NCBI GenBank assembly: GCA_902362705.1
Contig: CABIXK010000001.1
Coordinates: 106,680 to 170,679, forward strand
Source of the DNA: Rikenellaceae bacterium
GTDB taxonomy: Bacteria; Bacteroidota; Bacteroidia; Bacteroidales; Rikenellaceae
Direction: 5' to 3'
Length of the DNA stretch: 64,000 nt
Shown here piece after piece: positions 16,449-24,784 of the stretch. A program made the translations under genes and the position numbers. How positions within the stretch are numbered: position 1 is the stretch's first letter; every line of letters begins with the position of its first letter. The notes beneath the pieces were generated by a model that did no database searches, was not told the origin of the DNA, and worked only from the letters and a program-made list of their open reading frames with translations.

Positions 16449-17597
16449 ATGAGTATGTCTAAAAAATACAAACTCATTCGGCTGACGACCATAGACGGAA
16501 GTTTATGGGTCTTGTTGAAAGGTCAATTGCGTTTTTTGAGTGCCGAGTTCGAAGTGGTCGGCGTAGCGGACGATTCGGGCCGATTGGCGCAGGTTGCGGA
16601 GAGAGAAGGCGTGCGGACGGTTGCCGTTCCGATGCGTCGGGAGATCTCTTTGTTGAACGATGTCCAGTCATTGATTCTTTTGATCCGCTTGTTCCGAAAA
16701 GAAAAACCGTATATCGTTCATGCCAATACACCCAAGGCCAGCCTGCTTGGAATGCTCGCCGCCAGGATTACCGGTGTGCCGCACCGCATTTATCTGGTTA
16801 CCGGGCTTCGCTTCGAAACGGCCTGCGGCTTGTTTCGATGGGTATTGAAGACGATGGAACGGATCACATGTGCGTGTGCAACGAAGGTGATTCCCGAAGG
16901 CGACGGCGTTGCGGCGACGCTTCGGCGGGAACGGATAACGCGAAAGCCGTTGCGTAAGATTCTGAATGGAAATATCAACGGTGTGGATCTCGGATTCTTC
17001 GATCGCCTGCCGGAGGTGGAGATCCGGGCCCGTGAGCTCGGCGCTGGAGCTGCCGGAAACTTTTCGTTCGTCTTTGTCGGACGATTGGTCAAGGATAAAG
17101 GAATCAATGAGCTGGTGCAGGCATTCGTGAAGCTAAACGAGGTCTGTCCTCATACGCGATTGTGTTTGGTCGGGACTTTCGAGGATCGATTGGATCCGGT
17201 ACTTCCTCAAACCCGGCGATGGGTCGAGGAACACCCGTCTATCAGTGCTGTCGGATACCAAAGCGACGTGCGCCCGTACATGGCGGCCTCGAATGTGTTG
17301 GTGTTGCCCAGTTATCGGGAGGGCTTTCCTAATGTGGTATTGCAGGCTGGAGCCATGGGCCTGCCGTGTATCGTGACGGACATAAACGGGTGTAACGAAG
17401 CCATTGTCGATGGGGTGAATGGGAGGATCGTTCCTAAACAGGATGCGGACGCTTTGTTCGATGCAATGAAGGGATTGGTCGAGAATCGGGAAGCGTTTGC
17501 GAAGATGGCGGGTGCGGCTCGCGAGATGATCGCCTCCCGCTATGCGCAGCCGGATGTGTGGAAGGCTACGTTGGAAATGTATAAAAATCTTCAATAA
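16449..17597 (+). CDS. Family 4 glycosyltransferase (PglA-like)
   Basis: 382 residues in a GT-B fold. The N-terminal half has the acceptor region with HANTPKASLLGMLAARITGV and the C-terminal half carries FVGRLVKDKGINELVQAF, VLPSYREGFPNVVLQAGAMG (the EX7E-type donor site) and GRIVPKQDADAL. Among GT4 enzymes it resembles the PglA/CapM group that adds a HexNAc to undecaprenyl-PP-diNAcBac. That is supported by the PglC-like gene four bases downstream. Two ATGs (16449 and 16455) are possible; I keep the first. Confidence 0.8.
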   Translation: MSMSKKYKLIRLTTIDGSLWVLLKGQLRFLSAEFEVVGVADDSGRLAQVAEREGVRTVAVPMRREISLLNDVQSLILLIRLFRKEKPYIVHANTPKASLLGMLAARITGVPHRIYLVTGLRFETACGLFRWVLKTMERITCACATKVIPEGDGVAATLRRERITRKPLRKILNGNINGVDLGFFDRLPEVEIRARELGAGAAGNFSFVFVGRLVKDKGINELVQAFVKLNEVCPHTRLCLVGTFEDRLDPVLPQTRRWVEEHPSISAVGYQSDVRPYMAASNVLVLPSYREGFPNVVLQAGAMGLPCIVTDINGCNEAIVDGVNGRIVPKQDADALFDAMKGLVENREAFAKMAGAAREMIASRYAQPDVWKATLEMYKNLQ

Positions 17598-17600
17598 CAG

Positions 17601-18212
17601 ATGTTTTACAAGTCTTTTTTCAAAAGAGCGCTCGATATATCGGCGAGCGGAGTCGGATTGATCTGTGCGAGTCCGATTCTCGTCATTGTCATTGTATGGC
17701 TTCATTTCGCTAACAAAGGAGCTGGAGTGTTCTTTTTTCAGGAGCGCCCGGGCAAAGGAGCAAGGATTTTCAAAGTTGTCAAATTCAAAACGATGACCGA
17801 TGAAAAAGATGCCGACGGCAATCTGTTGTCGGATGAGCGTCGATTGACCCGGGTCGGGCGCTTCGTTCGCTCCACTTCGCTCGACGAACTTCCGCAGCTG
17901 TTCAACGTGCTCAAGGGCGACATGTCGCTGATCGGTCCGCGTCCGCTGCTGGTGCAGTACCTTCCGCTGTATAGTCCCGAGCAGGCCCGTCGCCACGAAG
18001 TACGCCCCGGTATTACCGGATGGGCGCAATGTCATGGACGCAATGCTATTAGTTGGACAAAGAAGTTCGAACTGGATGTGTGGTATGTCGATCATATTTC
18101 GTTTGTGACGGATATGAAGATTCTTTTTCTGACAATCAAAAAAGTCTTGTGTCGCGAGGACATCTCTTCGGCGACATCGTCGACTATGGAGCCGTTCGAC
18201 GGCAATAACTGA
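17601..18212 (+). CDS. pglC: Initiating phosphoglycosyltransferase (PglC-like)
   Basis: 203 residues, the size of the small monotopic sugar-transferase group. An N-terminal re-entrant hydrophobic helix (residues 13-34) is followed by FQERPGKGARIFKVVKFKTM, then TSLDELPQLFNVLKGDMSLIGPRP with the catalytic acid-rich region, and VRPGITGWAQ. It would transfer the phospho-sugar, probably diNAcBac-1-P, to undecaprenyl phosphate and so start the repeat unit. It lies between PglA-like and PglD-like genes, the order seen in pgl clusters. Confidence 0.88.
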   Translation: MFYKSFFKRALDISASGVGLICASPILVIVIVWLHFANKGAGVFFFQERPGKGARIFKVVKFKTMTDEKDADGNLLSDERRLTRVGRFVRSTSLDELPQLFNVLKGDMSLIGPRPLLVQYLPLYSPEQARRHEVRPGITGWAQCHGRNAISWTKKFELDVWYVDHISFVTDMKILFLTIKKVLCREDISSATSSTMEPFDGNN

Positions 18213-18218
18213 TAAATT

Positions 18219-18848
18219 ATGTATTTGTACGGAGCGAGTGGCCATGCGAAGGTCATAATCGATATTTTGAAATCGCAGGGAGTCGAAGTGAACGGATGTA
18301 TCGATGACGATCCGTCGAAAGACCGATTGGCCGGATATGAGGTGTTGCATGATGCGGACGGATGCGATCCGTTGATCGTCAGTATCGGCGACAATGCGAT
18401 CCGAAAGAGCATCGCGAACCGTTTGACGGGACATGTTTTCGGAACGGGGGTGCATGTGTCGGCGGTCGTATCGCCGTCGAGTCGTATCGCCGAAGGTACT
18501 GTCGTGATGCCGGGAGCTATTGTTCAGGCCGATGCCGTGATCGGCCGGCACTGCATCATCAATACCGGAGCGACCGTCGATCACGAGTGTACGATCGGCG
18601 ACTATGTCCACATCTCGCCCAATGCGTCGTTGTGTGGCAATGTGTCGGTCGGTGAGGGAACGCAGATCGGGGCCGGCTCGGTCGTCGTGCCGGGAGTACG
18701 GATCGGCCGATGGTCGCTCATTTGTGCCGGTTCGGTCGTGACAAGGGATATTCCGGATTATTGTATTGCTGCTGGCAATCGTTGTAAAGTGATAAAAACC
18801 ATGAATAAAGAGTGTTGTATCCCTGATTTCGAGGGGGGGGGATTTTGA
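18219..18848 (+). CDS. pglD: UDP-4-amino-sugar N-acetyltransferase (PglD-like)
   Basis: 209 residues: an N-terminal Rossmann-like nucleotide-sugar part (MYLYGASGHAKVIIDIL) and a left-handed beta-helix built of hexapeptide repeats (about 85-185), including NTGATVDHECTIGDYVHIS with the catalytic histidine expected in PglD. It would acetylate the 4-amino group of the PglE product. The protein would normally end near VIAAGNRCKVIK; here it continues 16 residues and runs into a nine-G tract (18833-18841) just before the stop. Slippage there would change only the C-terminal tail. Confidence 0.87.
   Translation: MYLYGASGHAKVIIDILKSQGVEVNGCIDDDPSKDRLAGYEVLHDADGCDPLIVSIGDNAIRKSIANRLTGHVFGTGVHVSAVVSPSSRIAEGTVVMPGAIVQADAVIGRHCIINTGATVDHECTIGDYVHISPNASLCGNVSVGEGTQIGAGSVVVPGVRIGRWSLICAGSVVTRDIPDYCIAAGNRCKVIKTMNKECCIPDFEGGGF
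18833..18841 (+). repeat. Nine-G homopolymer at the end of pglD
   Basis: Nine consecutive G residues at the C-terminal codons. Loss of one G would extend the protein by roughly 24 residues into the start region of the next gene; gain of one G would add a few residues before a TAG stop. Confidence 0.8.
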
Positions 18849-18904
18849 ATCCCGAGTAGGCTGCCGCCGAATGTTTTGTCTGCATAATATGAAAGACCTG
18901 AATT

Positions 18905-19861
18905 ATGCGGCATAACATTCTTATTACCTCCGCTAGCAAGCGCGTGGCGCTCGTACGAGCTTTTCGTGATTCGATGAATCGCATCTTTCCTGAAGGAAAG
19001 ATTCTGACGACGGATATGAATCCGAAGATGGCTCCCGCCGGATATGTTTCGGACGGATGTTTCCAGGTACCGGCTGTTTCGGCAGCGGATTATGCCTCTT
19101 CGTTGCTTGAAATATGCCGATGCAACGGCATCGGCATGATCGTTCCGACGATCGATACGGAGTTGTTGTTGCTTGCCCGGTGCAAACCTCAGTTCGATGC
19201 CGAAGGCATCGCCGTCATCGTGTCAGATCCGTCGTTCGTCGCGATGTGTCGGGATAAACGCAATACGAGCGATTTCTTCACTGCTCATTCGATTCGTATT
19301 CCTCGACCCATCGACAAGGCGAATCCGACATTTCCGCTGTTTGCAAAACCCTACGACGGATCCTTGAGCCGGAATCTCCATTACATCGCTCGTGCTGAAG
19401 AACTCACGCCGGCCATTCTTTCCGATCCGAAACTGATATTCATGGAATATATCGATAAGAGCTGCTACAAGGAGTATACGGTCGATATGTATTACGGTCG
19501 TGATTGCGAATTGAAGATGGCTGTGCCTCGGGAACGCATCGAGATCCGTGCTGGAGAGATCAACAAAGGTCGGACGGAAAAAGGAGCTTTGGTAACCTAT
19601 CTGAGGTCGCGTATGAGCCGGATCGAGGGGTGTGTTGGCTGCATTTGCGTGCAATTGTTCCATGATTCCGAAACCGGGGATACGGTCGGCATCGAGATCA
19701 ATCCTCGTTTCGGAGGGGGATATCCGCTCTCTTACGCGGCGGGAGCCGATTATCCCGAACGGCTCATTCGCGAGTATTTTCTCGGTGAGCGTCTCGTTTA
19801 TTCCGATGACTGGGAAGACGGAATGCTCATGTTGCGTTACGATGATGCCGTCTTCGTTTGA
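18905..19861 (+). CDS. ATP-grasp protein (CarB/PylC-like)
   Basis: 318 residues. The N-terminal part (NILITSASKRVALVRAF) is the pre-ATP-grasp domain; the central part carries LFAKPYDGSLSRN and the C-terminal part has IEINPRFGGGYPLSYAAGADYP, the metal- and ATP-binding stretch shared with carbamoyl-phosphate synthase large subunits and PylC-like ligases. Such enzymes join a carboxylate to an amine via an acyl phosphate. In a glycan locus it could attach an amino acid or similar group to an amino sugar, but this is inference. It overlaps the following HAD gene by 20 bases. Confidence 0.82.
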   Translation: MRHNILITSASKRVALVRAFRDSMNRIFPEGKILTTDMNPKMAPAGYVSDGCFQVPAVSAADYASSLLEICRCNGIGMIVPTIDTELLLLARCKPQFDAEGIAVIVSDPSFVAMCRDKRNTSDFFTAHSIRIPRPIDKANPTFPLFAKPYDGSLSRNLHYIARAEELTPAILSDPKLIFMEYIDKSCYKEYTVDMYYGRDCELKMAVPRERIEIRAGEINKGRTEKGALVTYLRSRMSRIEGCVGCICVQLFHDSETGDTVGIEINPRFGGGYPLSYAAGADYPERLIREYFLGERLVYSDDWEDGMLMLRYDDAVFV

Positions 19862-20528
19862 TGGTCGGCGGCAGGTCGTAGTGTTCGATCTCGACGATAC
19901 GCTCTATAAGGAGATCGATTATCTTCGGTCGGCCTATCGTGCCATTGCGGACGATCTGCTCCGACGCGGTCTGCTTCGTGAGGATCCTTATTGGCGGATG
20001 ATCGAATTATACGGGCGGGGAGAGAACGTCTTCGAAACGTTGAACCGCGAATGCGGCATCGATATCCCCGTGGCGACCTATTTGTCGCTATATCGGACGC
20101 ATTGGCCTCGTATTGCGCTCACGTTCGGTATTCCGGCGTTGTTGGATGAATTGAAGCTGCGAGGCTGCGGGCTCGGCATGGTTACGGACGGGCGAAGCGT
20201 CACGCAACGGAATAAGATTGATGCATTGCGGTTGCATCCTTATTTCCCGGCGTCAGCCGTCGTTATTTCCGAGGAGTTCGGTAGCTCGAAACCTGCCGAT
20301 GCCAATTTCGTCCATTTCCATCGGTTGTATCCCGATGCGCGGTTTGCTTATGTCGCCGATAATCCGCAGAAGGATTTTCTGGCGCCAAATCGGCTCGGAT
20401 GGCAGACGATCTGTCTGCGGGACGATGGTCGCAATATCCATCCTCAGAACTTCGATCTGCCTGCGGAGTATTTGCCGCATGCGGTCGCGGAAACTACAGA
20501 CCAAATCATATCATATCTGAATATCTGA
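19842..20528 (+). CDS. HAD-superfamily hydrolase
   Basis: About 228 residues starting with MMPSSFDGRRQ. I place the start at 19842 because the longer upstream frame only reads the ATP-grasp gene in another frame. Motif I is VVFDLDDTLYKE, motif II corresponds to GMVTDGRS, and motif III/IV to SSKPADANF and FAYVADNPQKDFLAP. This is a haloacid-dehalogenase-like phosphatase. It is embedded between the ATP-grasp and aminotransferase genes with 20-base overlap and 2-base spacing, so it belongs to the same pathway, perhaps removing a phosphate from a sugar or nonulosonate precursor. The substrate is not known. Confidence 0.82.
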   Translation: MMPSSFDGRRQVVVFDLDDTLYKEIDYLRSAYRAIADDLLRRGLLREDPYWRMIELYGRGENVFETLNRECGIDIPVATYLSLYRTHWPRIALTFGIPALLDELKLRGCGLGMVTDGRSVTQRNKIDALRLHPYFPASAVVISEEFGSSKPADANFVHFHRLYPDARFAYVADNPQKDFLAPNRLGWQTICLRDDGRNIHPQNFDLPAEYLPHAVAETTDQIISYLNI

Positions 20529-20530
20529 TT

Positions 20531-21793
20531 ATGCGAAACAGAATTTACCTTTGCCTGGCTCACATGAGCGGCAATGAAATGGCGTTTATAAAGGAGGCGT
20601 TCGATACCAATTGGGTTGTGCCGATGGGGCCCAATGTCAATGGTTTCGAAAAGGATCTTGAAACGTTCGTCAATAAGCGCGAGGGTGCGGATCCGCTGCA
20701 TAAGGCGGTTGTCGGCCTGAGTGCCGGTACGGCAGCGGTGCATCTGGCTCTGATCGCCTGCGGTGTCGGTCCCGGCGACGAGGTCCTCGTGCAGTCGTTC
20801 ACGTTCTGTGCTTCGAGCCACCCTATCGCCTATCTCGGAGCGACGCCGGTGTTTATCGACTCCGAGCGGGATTCGTGGAACATGGATCCGGAGTTACTCG
20901 AGGTGGCGATCAAGGAGAGGATCGAGAAGACCGGCAAGAAGCCCAAGGCGATCGTTCCGGTTGCTCTCTATGGCATGCCCTATCGGATCGATAAGATCAT
21001 GGAGATCGCCGATCGGTACGGGATACCGGTGATCGAGGATGCGGCCGAGGGCTTCGGGTCGCGTTACGACGGCAGGGTGCTCGGTACGTTCGGCAAGTAT
21101 GGCGTGCTGTCATTCAATGGCAACAAGATGATTACGACCTCGGGCGGCGGCGCCCTCGTATGCGAGAACGAAGCGGACAAGAACGAGATTCTGTTCTATG
21201 CCACTCAGGCTCGCGAGAGCTATCCCTACTACCAGCACGAACATATCGGCTACAACTATCGCATGAGCAACGTCTGCGCAGGCATTGGCCGCGGTCAAAT
21301 GACTGTAATAGACGAGCACATAGCCCATCACAAGCACGTGCAGGAGCTTTATTGCGAACTGTTGAAGGACGTAGAGGGAATCACGATGCACTGCAATCCC
21401 GCTGCCGAGTACGATTCCAACTTCTGGCTCTGTACGGCTACGCTCGATCCCGACCTGAAAATCAAAGGTCAGGAGAATGCCTACAAGCGAGTTGTCACGG
21501 GGGCGGTAGGCGGTGCCGCAGGGGTTACTCACGCAGCGAAGACGGCCACTACGGAGTGCCAGCCCAACGCGAACGTCGAAGCCCTCCGGGTGGCGCTCGA
21601 TGCCGCCGGCGTCGAAGCGCGTCCGTTATGGAAGCCGATGCACAAGCAACCGGTATACAAAGACGCCCCGGCATACGTCAACGGCGTAAGCGAAGCGCTT
21701 TTCGCTGTCGGCATCTGCCTCCCGGCCGGTCCTTATGTAACCGACGAGGATGTCCGTTATATAGTGGAGCAGATAAAGAAGAATATCGAATAG
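20531..21793 (+). CDS. pglE: PLP-dependent sugar aminotransferase, DegT/DnrJ/EryC1 family (PglE-like)
   Basis: 420 residues when started at 20531 (MRNRIYLCLAHMSGNE), two bases after the HAD gene. Motifs of the family are NWVVPMGPNV near the start, SAGTAAVHLAL, VIEDAAEGFGSRYDG and the PLP-lysine segment SFNGNKMITTSGGGA. C-terminal RPLWKPMHKQPVY is also typical. It would aminate the 4-keto sugar made by the PglF-like dehydratase. The usual PglE is slightly shorter; a stretch near KRVVTGAVGGAAGVTHAA looks like an insert. GC content rises again relative to the wzx-wzy part. It is the last gene of the locus. Confidence 0.87.
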   Translation: MRNRIYLCLAHMSGNEMAFIKEAFDTNWVVPMGPNVNGFEKDLETFVNKREGADPLHKAVVGLSAGTAAVHLALIACGVGPGDEVLVQSFTFCASSHPIAYLGATPVFIDSERDSWNMDPELLEVAIKERIEKTGKKPKAIVPVALYGMPYRIDKIMEIADRYGIPVIEDAAEGFGSRYDGRVLGTFGKYGVLSFNGNKMITTSGGGALVCENEADKNEILFYATQARESYPYYQHEHIGYNYRMSNVCAGIGRGQMTVIDEHIAHHKHVQELYCELLKDVEGITMHCNPAAEYDSNFWLCTATLDPDLKIKGQENAYKRVVTGAVGGAAGVTHAAKTATTECQPNANVEALRVALDAAGVEARPLWKPMHKQPVYKDAPAYVNGVSEALFAVGICLPAGPYVTDEDVRYIVEQIKKNIE

Positions 21794-21818
21794 CCGCAAA
21801 GTTGCTGCGGATTAACAG

Positions 21819-21850
21819 AAAAACGGTTGAGGAAATCCTCAACCGTTTTT
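21819..21850. terminator. Bidirectional terminator closing the polysaccharide locus
   Basis: A perfect 15-bp stem (21819-21833 with 21836-21850) has A5 on one side and T5 on the other, so it works in both directions. It ends the locus on the plus strand and overlaps the stop codon of the MazG-like gene (21839-21841) on the minus strand. Confidence 0.9.
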
Positions 21851-22177
21851 GTTTTCCGTGAGCTTGGGGTTGTTCAGGTGGCGCTCCTTGTCGCGCGCGG
21901 TCTTCTTGGCGAACGAGGCTTCGAGGGCGGCCGTGAGGTCGACGCCCGTCTGGTTGGCGAGGCAGACCAATACCCACAGCACGTCGGCCATCTCGTCGGC
22001 CAGCGAGCTCTTCTCGCCCGCCTTGAACGACTGGTCGCCGTAGCGGCGGGCCACGATGCGGGCCAGCTCCCCCACCTCCTCCATGAGGCAGGCCATGTTG
22101 GTCAGCTCGCTGAAATAGCGCACGCCGTAGCGGTGGATCCAGTCGTCGACGCGCTCCTGCAACTCTTTGATCTCCAT
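21839..22177 (-). CDS. MazG-like nucleotide pyrophosphohydrolase
   Basis: 112 residues starting MEIKELQERVDDWI. The motif MEEVGELARIVARR and the second acidic motif DEMADVLWVLVCLANQTGVD are the metal-binding EExxE / ExxD elements of the all-alpha NTP pyrophosphatase superfamily. It hydrolyses nucleoside triphosphates to monophosphates, probably cleaning the nucleotide pool. It is the last gene of a long minus-strand operon that begins at dapB; the gap to the preceding methyltransferase gene is two bases. Confidence 0.87.
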   Translation of the reverse strand: MEIKELQERVDDWIHRYGVRYFSELTNMACLMEEVGELARIVARRYGDQSFKAGEKSSLADEMADVLWVLVCLANQTGVDLTAALEASFAKKTARDKERHLNNPKLTENKNG

Positions 22178-22179
22178 AT

Positions 22180-22827
22180 CTATTTTACGTATATCAGGTT
22201 CAGCCCGTCGCGCAGCGGTACGATGACGTTCTCCACCCGCGGGTCGTCGGCCACCATGCGGTTGAACTCCAGCAGCGCCTGCGTGTGGCGGTCGCGCGCG
22301 ACGACGGGCTCGACCACCTTGCCCGACCAGAGGATGTTGTCGGCGACGAGCACCGAGCCCGGTCCGACCAGCGGCCGGCAGTCGCGGTCTCCCATCAGCA
22401 TGCGGTAGTAGTCGGGGTATTCGCGCTTGTCGCCGTCGATGAACACGAGGTCGAACCGCCCGCCCAGCGCGGGGGCGATGTCGAGCGCCGAGCCGATGTG
22501 GAGGCGGATCTTCGGGCCGTGGGGCGAGCGGTCGAAGTAGGACTGCGCGAACTCCTCGAGCTCGTCGTCGACCTCGACGGTGTGCAGCTCGGCGCCGTCG
22601 TCCAGCCCCGCGGCCATCGAGAGGGCCGAGTAGCCGGTGAAGGTGCCGATCTCGAGCACGCGCCGCGGGCGGTGCATCCGCACCAGCATCTTGAGCAGCT
22701 TGCCCTGGAGGTGGCCCGAGAGCATGCGCGGTGCCACGGTGCGGCGGTGGGTTTCTCGGTCGAGCTCCTGCAGGAGCTCCTCCTCGGCCTCGGTGTGGTC
22801 GTGGACGTATCGTTCGAGTGCTTCCAT
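22180..22827 (-). CDS. SAM-dependent O-methyltransferase (catechol-OMT family)
   Basis: 215 residues of the family-3 O-methyltransferases. The SAM site is VLEIGTFTGYSALSMA, the second nucleotide motif HTVEVDDELEEFA, and DLVFIDGDKREYPDYY supplies the metal-binding aspartate. N-terminal helices (MEALERYVHDHTEAEEEL) cap the fold. The natural substrate in Bacteroidota is not known. It sits three bases after the DJ-1/PfpI gene and two before the MazG-like gene. Confidence 0.88.
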   Translation of the reverse strand: MEALERYVHDHTEAEEELLQELDRETHRRTVAPRMLSGHLQGKLLKMLVRMHRPRRVLEIGTFTGYSALSMAAGLDDGAELHTVEVDDELEEFAQSYFDRSPHGPKIRLHIGSALDIAPALGGRFDLVFIDGDKREYPDYYRMLMGDRDCRPLVGPGSVLVADNILWSGKVVEPVVARDRHTQALLEFNRMVADDPRVENVIVPLRDGLNLIYVK

Positions 22828-22830
22828 CGC

Positions 22831-23430
22831 TTATGCCTTGTAAAATCCCTCCTTGTTGAAGCGGTACGACGCCTCGATTGCTTCGGGCGTGTCGGCGCCG
22901 AAGGCGAGAAGGCAGGCGCGCGTGAACTCGAGTGTGGCTGAGCCGTTGGCCGTGACGAAGCCGCCGTCGGCGACGGCCTGCCGCTCCTCGAAGAGCTCGT
23001 GGCCCGTGTAGCGTTCGCTGCCCCACGCGCGGAGCTGCTCGACGGTGTTGCCCGTGTGGCGGACGTCGTTGAGCAGGCCGCGGGCCGCGAGGAACGAGCA
23101 GGCGTTGCAGATGGCGCCGACGGTGAGCCCACGCCTGCGGGCTTCGCGCACGAGCGGCTCGACAGCCTCGGCCTCGGGGCGCTGCCACCCCATGCCGCCG
23201 ACCAGAACCAGGCCTGCGCAGTGGGCCGGAAGCGGTGCTTCGAGGGGGCCGTCGGGTGTGACGGTAAGGCCGCCTATCGAGCGGACCGGCCGGCCGCCGG
23301 GGGTGAGGTAGGCGACGGCGTGGGAGCCCGGACGACCCGGGAGCACGCCGCCGCGCAGTGCCGGGGCGAGGCTGGCTGCCTCCCAGTCGGCGAAGTCGTC
23401 GAGCAGAACGAAATGGATGGTGCGTTGCAT
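22831..23430 (-). CDS. DJ-1/PfpI family protein
   Basis: 199 residues starting MQRTIHFVLLDDFADWEA at 23430. The nucleophile elbow is GAICNACSFLAARGLL (cysteines near 106-110), and LVLVGGMGW supplies the glycine-rich turn of the class I glutamine-amidotransferase-like fold. Members include proteases, deglycases and hydratases of the DJ-1 group, so the precise activity is open. The start is chosen at the first ATG preceding the conserved beta strand. Upstream neighbour is the M16 peptidase gene, 17 bases away. Confidence 0.85.
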   Translation of the reverse strand: MQRTIHFVLLDDFADWEAASLAPALRGGVLPGRPGSHAVAYLTPGGRPVRSIGGLTVTPDGPLEAPLPAHCAGLVLVGGMGWQRPEAEAVEPLVREARRRGLTVGAICNACSFLAARGLLNDVRHTGNTVEQLRAWGSERYTGHELFEERQAVADGGFVTANGSATLEFTRACLLAFGADTPEAIEASYRFNKEGFYKA

Positions 23431-23447
23431 GGTTGCGTTGCGTTTTT

Positions 23448-24662
23448 TTATCGGTATTCGAGGCGCGACATGCCGGTGAAGACCTCCTCGGCCGCGGCGG
23501 TGAGCTCCGAGGCCGTGAGGGCGCGGAGCTTGGCGCAGACCTCCTCCAGCGTGTCCATCGTGCCGTGGGTCAGCAGGCTCTTTCCGGCGCCGAGCATGTA
23601 GCTCTCGTTGCTCTCGCCCGCGATAGCGAGCTGGGCGATGAACTGCTTCTTGGCCATCGAGAGGCGGCGTGCGGTGAGCGGCTCGGTGCGCAGGCGGCGC
23701 AGCAGCCCCTCGACGAGGTCGATGCACTGCGCGGCGTTGGCGTGCTCGGAGCTGAAGTAGATCGCCACGAGCCCCGCGTCGCAATAGGGCGTGTAGGTCG
23801 CCTCGATGTTGTAGGAGAGGCCGTGCTTCTCGCGTACCTCGACATTGAGCAGCGAGTTGGCCGAGGGGCCGCCCAGCAGGTTGACCAGCAGGGCCAGGGG
23901 CAGGCGCCGGGCATCGTCGATGCCCCAGGCGCGCGAGCCGATGATGCAGTGGGTCTGGTGCGTGCGGCGCGAGACGGTGCGTTGGAACGGCGCGCAGGGG
24001 GCCGGCGCCACCCGCTCGAAGCCGCGCACCGTGGCCGGCTGCGCGGCCAGATGGCGCGCGGCGATGGCCTCGGCAGTGCGGGCCGAGAAGCTGCCGATCG
24101 ACGAGAAGACCATGCGGTCGGTGGTGTGGGTGCGGGCCGTGAAGCGGCGGATGGCGTCGCCGTCGTGGCGCATGAGTGCCGATTTGGTGCCCAGGATGTT
24201 GTGGCCCAGCTCCGACCCCTCGAAGAGCAGATCCTCGAAGGTGTCGTAGATCAGGTCGGCGGGCGAATCCTTGTAGGTGTTGATCTCGTCGACGATCACC
24301 TCCTTCTCGCGCTCGAGCTCCCGCTCGGGGAAGGAGGAGCGGAACGCTACGTCGGCGATTAGCTCGACGGCGCGCGCGAAGTCGCCGCGCAGCGTGGTGG
24401 CGTGGATCGTGGTGTCCTCCTTGGTGGTGAAGGCGTTGAGCTCGCCGCCGAGGTTCTCCAGGCGGCAGTTGACCTGCCAGGCCCGGCGGCGTGCGGTGCC
24501 CTTGAAGAAGGCGTGCTCGGTGAGGTGCGCCAGGCCGTACTCGCCGGGCCGCTCGTCGCGGCTGCCGGCGCCGACGACCAGCGCGCAGTGGGCCACCGAG
24601 CCCCGCACCTGGCGGTGGATGCCGCGGATGCCGTTGGGAAGCGTATAGGTGTGAAATTCCAT
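23448..24662 (-). CDS. M16-family zinc metallopeptidase
   Basis: 404 residues from the ATG at 24662. The inverted zinc motif HLTEH (HxxEH) lies near residue 47 in LAHLTEHAFFKGT, and the third ligand glutamate is in EREKEVIVDEINTY. The second half contains the non-catalytic M16 domain with LLGGPSANSLLNVEVREKHGL. No signal peptide is visible, so it is likely cytoplasmic or membrane-associated, like other single-chain M16B peptidases. The frame is open far upstream over uvrA, but only this part has family motifs. Confidence 0.9.
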   Translation of the reverse strand: MEFHTYTLPNGIRGIHRQVRGSVAHCALVVGAGSRDERPGEYGLAHLTEHAFFKGTARRRAWQVNCRLENLGGELNAFTTKEDTTIHATTLRGDFARAVELIADVAFRSSFPERELEREKEVIVDEINTYKDSPADLIYDTFEDLLFEGSELGHNILGTKSALMRHDGDAIRRFTARTHTTDRMVFSSIGSFSARTAEAIAARHLAAQPATVRGFERVAPAPCAPFQRTVSRRTHQTHCIIGSRAWGIDDARRLPLALLVNLLGGPSANSLLNVEVREKHGLSYNIEATYTPYCDAGLVAIYFSSEHANAAQCIDLVEGLLRRLRTEPLTARRLSMAKKQFIAQLAIAGESNESYMLGAGKSLLTHGTMDTLEEVCAKLRALTASELTAAAEEVFTGMSRLEYR

Positions 24663-24699
24663 GTTCGTTCGGTTTATGAATGGGGCCGCTTGTCGGTGC

Positions 24700-24783
24700 G
24701 GAGGGCCGGCGGCCGACGGAGGCGCGATCGGGGTGCAACCCTCCGCCCGGGGGCGGCTGCGGGCTGCGCGACCTTCGGTCGCA
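24700..24783. repeat. Intergenic GC-rich hairpin repeat, copy 2
   Basis: Lies in the 122-base gap between uvrA and the M16 gene. Bases 24736-24770 match 414-449 closely; the ACGGAGG / CCTCCG arms (24716-24722, 24740-24745) and a following hairpin (GCGACC TTC GGTCGC, 24769-24783) reproduce the layout of copy 1. Confidence 0.5.
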
Positions 24784-24784
24784 T

